64,000 bases of DNA from NCBI GenBank assembly GCA_025454405.1, contig JALOON010000032.1:62001-126000 (forward strand), given 5' to 3'. The notes under the pieces are model-generated. The model did not search any database. It was not told the DNA's origin and worked only from the letters and a program-made list of their open reading frames with translations. Position 1 is the first letter of the stretch. Each line of letters begins with the position of its first letter. Positions 57,043-64,000 of the stretch are shown here, piece after piece. The stretch comes from Oscillatoriaceae cyanobacterium Prado104. Its GTDB lineage: Bacteria; Cyanobacteriota; Cyanobacteriia; Cyanobacteriales; Microcoleaceae. The position numbers and the translations under genes are program-made.

Positions 57043-57111
57043 ATTTTTTTGGGAAACTAAGATCGATTTGAACTCTAACAACGAGTGAGATGTACAGCAA
57101 AATGGCTAATT

Positions 57112-57486
57112 TCAAGAGGATATTCTTTTTGCCAGCAACTGTTCTTCTAAAGCTGCAATTCGATTGTAAGCAGCTGTGAGCTGTGCTGTTAACCGCTGGA
57201 TTTGAATATCTGCTGTCAGTTCTTTTTCAAAACTTTGAGAATTGTTGTCGAAGTAGCCGTCATCTAAAAGAATGTCTTTGTGTTCCCATGTAGCCTCAAA
57301 ACCGCTGTAAGTTCGATCGGACAAAGTTCTGTTTGCAACACTCCTTGGCGGCAGGTCATGTTTTTGCTGTGCTAGCTTACTCGGGGCTGCTGACTCGAAT
57401 AGCTTTTCGTTGATGTCTTCCACGAGTTTGTAGAGAGCATTGACTTGTTCGGTCAATGCTGCGACTTGTTGTTGGAGCGCTTCCAT
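57112..57486 (-). CDS. Hypothetical coiled-coil protein
   Basis: A 124-residue soluble protein, not recognised. N-terminal coiled-coil (MEALQQQVAALTEQVNALYKLVEDINEKL), a polar middle part and a second coiled-coil (IQIQRLTAQLTAAYNRIAALEEQLL). Converges with the CobT-like gene. Likely real because of its length and clear heptads, but without a known family. Confidence 0.65.
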   Translation of the reverse strand: MEALQQQVAALTEQVNALYKLVEDINEKLFESAAPSKLAQQKHDLPPRSVANRTLSDRTYSGFEATWEHKDILLDDGYFDNNSQSFEKELTADIQIQRLTAQLTAAYNRIAALEEQLLAKRISS

Positions 57487-58026
57487 AGAAAAAATCCTTT
57501 CTATTCTTACTTGTATGTGAGGACTGACTCCGAAACCCGGTTTTTTACGACAATTCTTGGTTGTAGCCCCTGGCTCTGGTTAAAAATTCGGTTTTTAGGC
57601 GTCGGAGCGATCGAGTCCCGTATATTTTATCTTAGGCAAATGATGGCAAAACTGCTATTTATCACTAAATTATTTAATTTTTGAGTTTAGTGTTTGAGAT
57701 TACTGTTTGACTGTCAATACGATGGTGTATTTGAGAGCTCTGCTTGAAAAAAATTGCTTGGCATTCGCTAGCAAGCTGCCACTGTTGAAGGCTTGCGCGA
57801 TCGGTCTATTTGTAGGGCGGTACTGGCGCGCTCGCTCTCTGGAAAAGCCATGAATTCGCTGGCAAACTATTTTGCTTGCAAAAATATTGTATGTGTGCCT
57901 TCCATTCAGGGAAAAACCAAGTCTCAAACAGGTATCGCAACGAGTACCTAACACGTATCTAGTGTAAAAAAAGAGTAATAATAGCAATAATCCTCAGAGA
58001 AAGTTAGGTATTTGAATGTAGTTTTT
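57487..58026. other. Intergenic region
   Basis: About 540 bases. It contains a weak GAAACCCGGTTTTTTACGAC ... AATTCGGTTTTT hairpin (57530-57600). No gene seen; the promoter of the exported protein probably lies near 57950. Confidence 0.5.
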
Positions 58027-58806
58027 ATGAGATTAATTTGGTTTTTTTGTGTTGCTTTGACAGTATTGCTATGGTGTGGCAGTGCGATGGCCGGGGTTTT
58101 GAGCGATCGCATTGCCAATTTTCCGAATTGGGAAAGCAAGCCTCCTGTAACTGCTGCTAAGGGAGATTTGGCGTATCCAGAGTGGATGGGTGGCAATTGG
58201 AATGCTGCGAGTACGTTGGTAGATTTAGCTGCTCCTTTAGCCCCCAAGATTGTAACGCCAGGGTTTGAAAGCAACCGCCGTTATTTGCAGCAGCCGGTTT
58301 TGTTTCAAGTGCGATTTCAACCGGAAAAAAATCTGGGCTTAATTGCTCGCGATCGCTTTAAAACCGAGCGAAAAATTGTAGCCGATCGCGCTTTTAACGG
58401 CTTGAATATTGCCAAGGCTTATTTGGGTGATGGTGGCGTACTTTCGGTAAAAGTCGATCCGCAGAATCCCAACCGCCAAATTACTTTTTTGAAAGGAGAA
58501 CGACAGCTAATTTCAATTGTCACCAGTCGGGGAAGCGAGAGGCCGCATCCTGATGAATTCGCGGCAACTGAAATTTCCCAACAAATATTTCGGGGAGAGA
58601 CAGATATTTATTTAAACGAGGTGGAAACAACTACGGCTTATCGATTGCTTGAGGGCGGGGAAAATGGCTTTTCTGCGAGTAACAAGATTGAAGCAGATCA
58701 AATGACAGCGATTTATTTGTCGCCACAAGATCCGAATTATTTTGCTGCTGGCGGGCATCCTGTGGCTTTGTACCGCTATCGGCTGGAGTTGTTGCCGATA
58801 GAATAA
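58027..58806 (+). CDS. Exported protein of the DUF6816 type
   Basis: About 259 residues with an N-terminal signal (MRLIWFFCVALTVLLWCGSAMAG), cleavage likely after AMA. Mature part: FPNWESKPPVTAAKGDLAYPEWMGGNWNAASTLVDLAAPLAPKIVTPGF, typical of a family of cyanobacterial/plastid lumenal proteins. The role is unknown; location thylakoid lumen or periplasm. The start could also be TTG 58012; ATG 58027 gives a good signal peptide. Confidence 0.75.
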   Translation: MRLIWFFCVALTVLLWCGSAMAGVLSDRIANFPNWESKPPVTAAKGDLAYPEWMGGNWNAASTLVDLAAPLAPKIVTPGFESNRRYLQQPVLFQVRFQPEKNLGLIARDRFKTERKIVADRAFNGLNIAKAYLGDGGVLSVKVDPQNPNRQITFLKGERQLISIVTSRGSERPHPDEFAATEISQQIFRGETDIYLNEVETTTAYRLLEGGENGFSASNKIEADQMTAIYLSPQDPNYFAAGGHPVALYRYRLELLPIE

Positions 58807-58807
58807 C

Positions 58808-59527
58808 CTAAGAAGAACAAAACTTCTGGAGATAGTTATAGAGTTCGCGAAATAAAGGACATTTTTTTTGAACTTCATTCGGATCGATCGCCATCAATAG
58901 CAAAGGAGTATGCAATCCTTTAGAAAAGCGCGTTCGATCGATATTGCTCTGATTTTCGACAATTGTTGACTCAATTAATGCTGTTGATAACTTTGCTTTA
59001 CAGCAATCTTTTTCAGCATCATACTCGCTAAATGATTCTGGACTGTCAAACGGCACATTTTTTTCTGTACTCAACCACCAACGCATTCGATCGTGCCTGC
59101 TTCTAAAATCTGAATGTTTAGCGATTGAATTATTCCAATCGGCAATAATCCAAGATTCGATTTCCGGCGCTGCAAACCCAACAAATTTTTCGATACTGGC
59201 AGATTCTGGTATTTTGGATAACTCTTCTAATATTTTTGATTTTTGTTTGTGAGAATCGCGACAATCCAAATCGTCAAAAACTAAAATCAATTTGCATTGA
59301 TTTGGTTCTGCTTTTAAGGCGATCGGCAATTCTTGCTCGATCTGCTCGATTAAGCTGTTACCTGTTTTTCCATAACCACCTGATTTATTAGGTTTAGGGC
59401 CAGGTTTTTGACGGATAGGTGTTTTTCGTTCAAATCTACAGCCAGGAAAAGTTTTTTCTAAAAAAGGCAATAAGCCTCTAACCTCAGCTTCACCGCCTCC
59501 AGAGAAAACCCACACTACCACGGCCAT
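58808..59527 (-). CDS. TOPRIM-like partner of an AAA ATPase (DUF4276-like)
   Basis: A 239-residue protein overlapping the ATPase gene by 13 bases. A first acidic site in VWVFSGGGEAEV (Glu13) and a FDDLDCRD motif (84-91) resemble the Glu and DxD metal sites of TOPRIM nucleases/DUF4276 proteins; further acidic residues in PEIESWIIAD. With the AAA ATPase it forms a two-gene unit of a type often linked to phage defence. Nuclease activity is inferred. Confidence 0.65.
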   Translation of the reverse strand: MAVVVWVFSGGGEAEVRGLLPFLEKTFPGCRFERKTPIRQKPGPKPNKSGGYGKTGNSLIEQIEQELPIALKAEPNQCKLILVFDDLDCRDSHKQKSKILEELSKIPESASIEKFVGFAAPEIESWIIADWNNSIAKHSDFRSRHDRMRWWLSTEKNVPFDSPESFSEYDAEKDCCKAKLSTALIESTIVENQSNIDRTRFSKGLHTPLLLMAIDPNEVQKKCPLFRELYNYLQKFCSS

Positions 59528-60816
59528 CCTCCCACAGTTGGATCGCCAACACGGTATAAGTCACCTAATTGCCATCCCTCTTCAAGTTTGGGTTCTAGCA
59601 GTTCTTTGGAAAGAGATTTGACCGAGAAATGCGTTCTGTTTTCGGAATAAAAACACAGAACATTCTCTAGGCGATCGGTAAAGCTATCTAAAAGATCGGG
59701 ACTGTGTGTAGTAATAATTATCTGAGTTTTTGTGGCAGCTTGCTTAATCCACTCAGCTAAAATTGGCATCCACGATACGTGCAATCCTAATTCAGGTTCA
59801 TCGATGACTATCAAAGAAGGAAGCTGTCGGGAATGTAAGATAGTTGCCCAACAAAGCATCCTCACAGTTCCATCTGACATTTCGTCAAGGTAGAAAGGTT
59901 CTTTGATACCATCAAAATACCATTCTACAGTGAGAGATAGGCGACCCGAACGTACAGGTTTAATGCGGCGAGTTTTTGGTAATATCGACTTCATCGCCTC
60001 GTTAATACTATCTTCAAAGTCGATATTTTGGCATAAATTATCTAAAACTAACGGCAGATTATCTCCCGAGGCAGATAGGTAAAGATCGCTGCCACCTATT
60101 TTAGGTTCTACAGTTCTAATTAAATTTAAGTTCATATTATTGGCATTATAAAATTGCCATTTGGAAATAAATTCAATTAGTTCCCGTCTGATTTTGTAAA
60201 CGGGTGTAATTTCTGGGGGGAACTGGCTATTTTCAAGCAGCGCCGGAATCGTCAATAAACCCAAGGAATTTGTAGGAATATTATCTAAGCTTTCAAAATG
60301 AGTTGGCTCTTGACCGGGAGAATTGTAAACTGATAAAAGTCCTTGCCCTAATTCTCGATCGTGCAATTTATAATAATAAAAAGGTGGTTTGCTGGCGAGG
60401 TAAAACAAATCTTCTCCGCCATATAGATATTCTTGAGAAATACTCGCCCTCGCTTTTTGTTTGTCAGCATAAAGTATGAGATCGAGAATTGCGCTGTCTT
60501 TTTGAAGATTACCAGTTTGATTGATTTGCGAAAAACAGCAGGCAATATTGACTTTGGCTGGACTTTCAACATTGATATCTAGGATGCGATCGCCACCTAT
60601 TTTAGCAACAGCATCCTCAAAGCTACTCACACCTCGACTTTCATCGGGAACAGCGGTCAAGCAATCTTTTAAAAATTTCAAACAACTGATGAAATTGCTT
60701 TTACCCGAACCGTTCGAGCCGATAAATACATTCAGTTTGTCTAAATTTACTGGGGGTTCTAAGTGCAGATTTTTATAATTTTTTGCGTTCAGAAATCGAA
60801 GAATTGGTTGATTCAT
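59515..60816 (-). CDS. AAA ATPase (AAA15/AAA_21, OLD/RecF-like)
   Basis: A 433-residue ATPase. Walker A GSNGSGKS at 33-40 follows LRFLNAKNYKNLHLEPPVNLDKLNVFI; a signature-like LYLSASGDNLPLVLDNLC, DEMSDGTVRML, Walker B LIVIDEPELGLH, and IITTHSPDLLDS complete the ABC/SMC-type ATPase head. ATG 60816 is chosen (GGAG nine bases upstream) over ATG 60840. Paired with a TOPRIM-like gene it resembles defence pairs such as Gabija, PARIS or OLD systems, but does not match any that I can name. Confidence 0.8.
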   Translation of the reverse strand: MNQPILRFLNAKNYKNLHLEPPVNLDKLNVFIGSNGSGKSNFISCLKFLKDCLTAVPDESRGVSSFEDAVAKIGGDRILDINVESPAKVNIACCFSQINQTGNLQKDSAILDLILYADKQKARASISQEYLYGGEDLFYLASKPPFYYYKLHDRELGQGLLSVYNSPGQEPTHFESLDNIPTNSLGLLTIPALLENSQFPPEITPVYKIRRELIEFISKWQFYNANNMNLNLIRTVEPKIGGSDLYLSASGDNLPLVLDNLCQNIDFEDSINEAMKSILPKTRRIKPVRSGRLSLTVEWYFDGIKEPFYLDEMSDGTVRMLCWATILHSRQLPSLIVIDEPELGLHVSWMPILAEWIKQAATKTQIIITTHSPDLLDSFTDRLENVLCFYSENRTHFSVKSLSKELLEPKLEEGWQLGDLYRVGDPTVGGWPW

Positions 60817-60894
60817 GCGATCGCTCCGGTTATCTAGCATAATTCGGGAAGCACAAACTAATTTATTGTGAAGTGATGATTTGAGACATCTCTG

Positions 60895-61260
60895 CTAATT
60901 GTCCTTATCCTCACCAATTTTGTCGCGATTCAAAAATACTTCCAACAACTCGAAAAATCGATCTAAGGCATCCCTTTCATCAGCAGAAAAGAAGAGAATG
61001 ATACTATGCCATCCGTGAGTTGAAGTAATCTTATATCTTTCTTGTATCCATTCTTGAAATCCCTCAAGTTGTTGTTGTTGCTCTGTATCGGGCAATCCAA
61101 GTTCTGCTCTAGCCATCTCATATCCATCTAGAAAAGCACGCAGGCGGGTAATTGAAGGCTTGCCCAAATACATCCCCGGTCTTTGTTTAATTCTTTGCAG
61201 CAAATCAAAGAAGAATTCATATTTAACATCTAGTTTATTAACATTCGCTTCGGCTACCAT
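60895..61260 (-). CDS. Probable immunity protein for the papain-fold toxin
   Basis: A 121-residue, helical protein with the family motif KQRPGMYLGKPSITRLRAFLDGYEMA, shared by small cyanobacterial proteins beside toxin genes. AGGAGA precedes ATG 61260. It lies 15 bases downstream of the toxin-like gene on the same strand. Immunity role inferred from context. Confidence 0.7.
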   Translation of the reverse strand: MVAEANVNKLDVKYEFFFDLLQRIKQRPGMYLGKPSITRLRAFLDGYEMARAELGLPDTEQQQQLEGFQEWIQERYKITSTHGWHSIILFFSADERDALDRFFELLEVFLNRDKIGEDKDN

Positions 61261-61275
61261 AAAAAGAATCTCCTA

Positions 61276-61653
61276 TTAAAAGTCTTCTTCTGTTACTATA
61301 AACTGTAAGCCATTAAATATTTTACCGTAAAATATCAGGTTTGTCATCCATTGCTCTCTAGTAAGCCCGTCCGGGTGATGGTTGTCAAAAATAGTTTCTC
61401 TACCGTTGATAACGATCGCGATTCCTTCGTGGCGGCCATTTTCTGAAATAGCTTCTCCCGGTACACTATCATCATAAATGCCACTGTTACGACCTCTTCC
61501 GTATCCTGTGAACAGTTTTATACGCTTTCCACGAACTCCTTGACTTATCAGATACTCTTGGATTTCTTGGGCGCACTCAACACATTTGAAATTTTCATAT
61601 CGCTCGACAATAGCTTTAATTTGCTGTATTTGCTCGGTACTAATTTCGCTCAT
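61276..61653 (-). CDS. Papain-fold toxin-domain protein (Tox-PL-2 type)
   Basis: About 125 residues: FKCVECAQEIQEYLISQGVRGKRIKLFTGYGRG, then GRHEGIAIVINGRETIFDNHHPDGLTREQW. The Cys, His and Asn/Asp-rich pieces match papain-fold polymorphic-toxin domains. No secretion part is fused, so it may act alone, be a released toxin module, or be a remnant. ATG 61653 preferred; a TTG/other start upstream to 61680 is possible. Coupled with the immunity-like gene. Confidence 0.7.
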   Translation of the reverse strand: MSEISTEQIQQIKAIVERYENFKCVECAQEIQEYLISQGVRGKRIKLFTGYGRGRNSGIYDDSVPGEAISENGRHEGIAIVINGRETIFDNHHPDGLTREQWMTNLIFYGKIFNGLQFIVTEEDF

Positions 61654-61779
61654 ATCCCCCGTCCCCACTGCCAACGGCATAAAAATTTAGGGCAGGCAAA
61701 ATGCCTGCCCTACAAAAGTGAAAAAGAAGTTTTTCACCTTCTAATATCATGTCCCGTCGATCGCCAGTTATAACAACTG

Positions 61780-61837
61780 TTTGTAGTGAGGAATTTAGTG
61801 CTCAAAAAGAGCGGAATAAAGTCCTCACTACGAACCT
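61780..61837. repeat. GTAGTGAGGA hairpin repeat
   Basis: TTTGTAGTGAGGAATTTAGT ... AAAGTCCTCACTACGAA; between the toxin-like gene and fabF. Same family as 5926. Confidence 0.8.
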
Positions 61838-61870
61838 TCACCTTCTAACTTGCAACTTTCAAATTGTCCG

Positions 61871-63124
61871 TTACTGCACAAACTTTTTGAATGCCAGCGT
61901 CACGTTATGCCCGCCAAATCCAAAAGAATTAGACAAAGCTACGTCAACTTTTAGATCGCGGCTGGTATGGGGAACGTAATCTAAATCGCACTCCGAATCG
62001 GGATTTTCTAGGTTGATTGTCGGGGGAACTTTATCGTTCGCGATCGCCATTACTGTTGCCACCGCTTCAATCCCTCCTGAACCTCCCAAAAGATGGCCGG
62101 TCATCGACTTGGTAGAACTAACTGCTATTTTGTAAGCGTTTTCTCCCAAAACTCTTTTAATCGCCTTCGTTTCCGTAGAATCGTTGGGCAGAGTGCTCGT
62201 ACCGTGGGCGTTGATGTAACTCACCAAATCCGGCGTTAAGCCCGCATCCTTCAGCGCTAAAGCTATAGCCCGCGATGCGCCTTCGCCCCCCGGAACTGGG
62301 GAAGTCATGTGATAGGCATCGCAAGTCAAACCGTAGCCGACAATTTCCGCATAAATCCGGGCGTTGCGGGCGATCGCGTGTTCCATTTCTTCTAGAATCA
62401 GAATGCCCGCACCTTCGCCAACTACAAAACCATCGCGATCGCGATCGAACGGACGGCAAGCATGAGTCGGATCGCCGTTGCGCGTCGAAAGCGCCTTCGC
62501 CGCAGCAAAACCCGCCACGCACAAAGGAGTTACCGCCGCTTCCGTACCGCCGCAAATCATTGCCTGCGCGTAACCCGACTGCACCAAGCGAAACGCATCG
62601 CCCACCGCATTCGACCCCGCAGCACAAGCCGTTACCGTGCAAGAGTTCGGTCCCTTAGCGCCCGTTTGAATCGCCGTCAGGCCCGCCGCCATATTCGCAA
62701 TCATCATGGGAATCATGAACGGACTGCACCGCGAAGGCCCGCGATTCAGGTAGATCTCTTGCTGGTCTTCCAAAACCTTCAGCCCGCCAATGCCAGTGCC
62801 GATAATGACACCCACTTGTTCTGCGTTCAGGTCGTTAATCTCAAACTTGGCATCAGCCAGGGCTTGTTTGCTAGCCGATACCGCAAACTGCGCGAAGCGG
62901 TCCATCCGCTTGGCTTCCTTGCGTTCCAAATACTCGTGAGGGTCGTAGCCCTTTACCTCTCCAGCTATGCGACAGTCGTGCCGCGACGCATCGAACAACG
63001 AGATCGGGCCGATGCCATTCTTCCCGGCCATCAGCCCTTCCCAATACTCGGACAAAGTATTGCCGATCGGTGTAATCGCGCCGAGACCCGTGATAACAAC
63101 GCGCTTACGCTCTAAATTTGCCAT
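61871..63124 (-). CDS. fabF: Beta-ketoacyl-ACP synthase II
   Basis: Fatty-acid elongation enzyme, 417 residues. Catalytic Cys in VTACAAGSNA, His in INAHGTSTLPND and SSTKSMTGHLLGG. It is 110 bases downstream of acpP on the same strand, the usual cyanobacterial pairing. Confidence 0.96.
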   Translation of the reverse strand: MANLERKRVVITGLGAITPIGNTLSEYWEGLMAGKNGIGPISLFDASRHDCRIAGEVKGYDPHEYLERKEAKRMDRFAQFAVSASKQALADAKFEINDLNAEQVGVIIGTGIGGLKVLEDQQEIYLNRGPSRCSPFMIPMMIANMAAGLTAIQTGAKGPNSCTVTACAAGSNAVGDAFRLVQSGYAQAMICGGTEAAVTPLCVAGFAAAKALSTRNGDPTHACRPFDRDRDGFVVGEGAGILILEEMEHAIARNARIYAEIVGYGLTCDAYHMTSPVPGGEGASRAIALALKDAGLTPDLVSYINAHGTSTLPNDSTETKAIKRVLGENAYKIAVSSTKSMTGHLLGGSGGIEAVATVMAIANDKVPPTINLENPDSECDLDYVPHTSRDLKVDVALSNSFGFGGHNVTLAFKKFVQ

Positions 63125-63234
63125 GATTTCGATTTCAAGAAATTAAACACCCAGAACGCAGAACAAAAGAGAAATAAAAATTCCTCTAACATCCCTCTTT
63201 TTAGGTATAAAAGAGGGGAGTCAAGGTAAGTATT

Positions 63235-63489
63235 TTATGCTTTTGGTGCTGCTAGTTTGCTGCTGATGAAATCAACAGCCGCTTGAACAGTAGCAATTCC
63301 TTCTGCCGCTTCGTCTGGAATTTCAATATCAAACTCTTCTTCCAGCGCCATGACCAACTCTACGGTATCTAAGGAATCTGCTCCTAAATCGTTGGCAAAG
63401 TTGGCTTCGGGCTTGACTTCGCTCGCATCAACTTCTAGTTGGTCGGCTACTATTTTCTTGACTCTGGCAAAAATTTCGTCTTGGCTCAT
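63235..63489 (-). CDS. acpP: Acyl carrier protein
   Basis: An 84-residue ACP with the phosphopantetheine serine in [21 protein letters not shown]. Upstream of fabF. Start ATG 63489. Confidence 0.96.
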   Translation of the reverse strand: MSQDEIFARVKKIVADQLEVDASEVKPEANFANDLGADSLDTVELVMALEEEFDIEIPDEAAEGIATVQAAVDFISSKLAAPKA

Positions 63490-63947
63490 AGAATTCTCCG
63501 GTGTGGAAACCCAAATTTTACTCTGAGAGGGAACTTGACAGGCAATTTCTTTCCCCCAGAGTTCCTGGGTAATAATTTGTTTTACACATCCTGCAGGTAC
63601 TGCTACCTGAGTCTTGCCAGCGATCGACCTGTTGTCGGGGCTGCAGGGCCGTAACTTTGAGAGACGGATTGCTGGCAGGTGCTGTATTGGTTGTTAGTCG
63701 CGTATCTAATCTTATCCGAAAGGGGGATCTTGCGCAGACAGGCTTGCCACTTTTCTAAGCGACACTTTGCAGGAGTGTTTGGGGCCACTGACAGCGTTGC
63801 AAAGCTAAAAAAAAATATGTCGGTTCCCCGAAACTCCGAAAGTCCTGTTTACTCTGGTATGGAAGCCCGATCGCGCGGCCGATCGAAACTATTTCTCGAT
63901 CGGGTTTCTTTCTGCCTTGTATCCTTTGTCTCTTCAGAAACACTACC
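63490..63947. other. acpP / HdrB-like intergenic region
   Basis: About 460 bases between divergent genes. Contains a CCCGATCG (63866-63873) / CGATCGGG (63897-63904) stem followed by TTTCTTTC, terminator- or attenuator-like, shortly before the HdrB-like start. No gene seen. Confidence 0.4.
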
Positions 63948-64000
63948 ATGCCATCTCAGACACTCAAGTACGCTTATTACCCCGGTTGCGTCGCCCAGGG
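63948..64000 (+). CDS. HdrB/SdhC-type heterodisulfide-reductase subunit B-like protein (start only)
   Basis: Only 17 codons are in the window: MPSQTLKYAYYPGCVAQG. The YPGC motif is the first cysteine motif of HdrB/CCG-domain proteins, which in cyanobacteria act in a succinate dehydrogenase-like or related redox complex. Most of the gene lies outside. Confidence 0.6.
   Translation, partial: MPSQTLKYAYYPGCVAQ

Overview
The window comes from a cyanobacterium, most likely a filamentous Oscillatoriales-type diazotroph without heterocysts (Microcoleus/Phormidium/Oscillatoria-like). The evidence is a psbA gene, very many CGATCG/GCGATCGC (HIP1-type) palindromes, dense short tandem and hairpin repeats between genes, and one compact nif region in which nifB-fdxN-nifS-nifU-nifH-nifD-nifK-nifE-nifN-nifX-nifW-hesA-hesB-fdxH runs away from a divergent nifP(cysE2)-nifV-nifZ-nifT unit. 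nifD and fdxN are uninterrupted. The genus is inference; no 16S rRNA or other marker is present.

Layout. 1-6.6 kb: the 3'-truncated start of an unusual psbA, a fused molybdate transporter (modBC), Mop, a TauE-type exporter, a methyltransferase, ferredoxin III (fdxB) and a CBS/CP12-like protein. 6.6-25.8 kb, all minus strand: accessory FeMo-cofactor proteins, feoA, fdxH, hesB, hesA, nifW, nifX, nifN, nifE, nifK, nifD, nifH, nifU, nifS, fdxN, nifB. 25.8-26.9 kb: a 1.1-kb gene-free control region with repeated TTGAGTACA motifs. 26.9-32 kb, plus strand: cysE2/nifP, a dps-type ferritin, nifV, nifZ, nifT and an Fe-S protein, closed by a terminator. 32.2-36.2 kb, minus: hupW, hupL, hupS. 37-41.4 kb, plus: TPR, two small membrane proteins, NifU-Rieske and NHL proteins, matching the extended hyp operon of Nostoc. 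41.6-43.4 kb: toxin/antitoxin-like pairs and decayed gene fragments. 43.8-51.9 kb: hypF, hypC, hypD, hypE, hypA, hypB. 51.9-64 kb: a candidate structured RNA, a CRP-type regulator, a universal stress protein, a DUF2232 protein, a decayed IS200/IS605 tnpB, a CobT-like enzyme, an AAA ATPase/TOPRIM-like pair next to a papain-fold toxin/immunity pair, then fabF, acpP and the start of an HdrB-like gene.

Together the genes supply molybdate and iron, build the Fe-S and FeMo cofactors, make and protect nitrogenase, deliver electrons (three ferredoxins), and recover the H2 that nitrogenase releases through the HupSL uptake hydrogenase, whose NiFe site is built by HypA-F. The main oddities are a divergent D1 protein beside the nif genes, a motif array oriented toward both nif units, a frameshift in hypF where intergenic-type repeats have entered the gene, a block of shared sequence upstream of the two hyp-related units, a dead second copy of a NafY/NifX-type gene, and a possible RNA near 52.4-52.7 kb.
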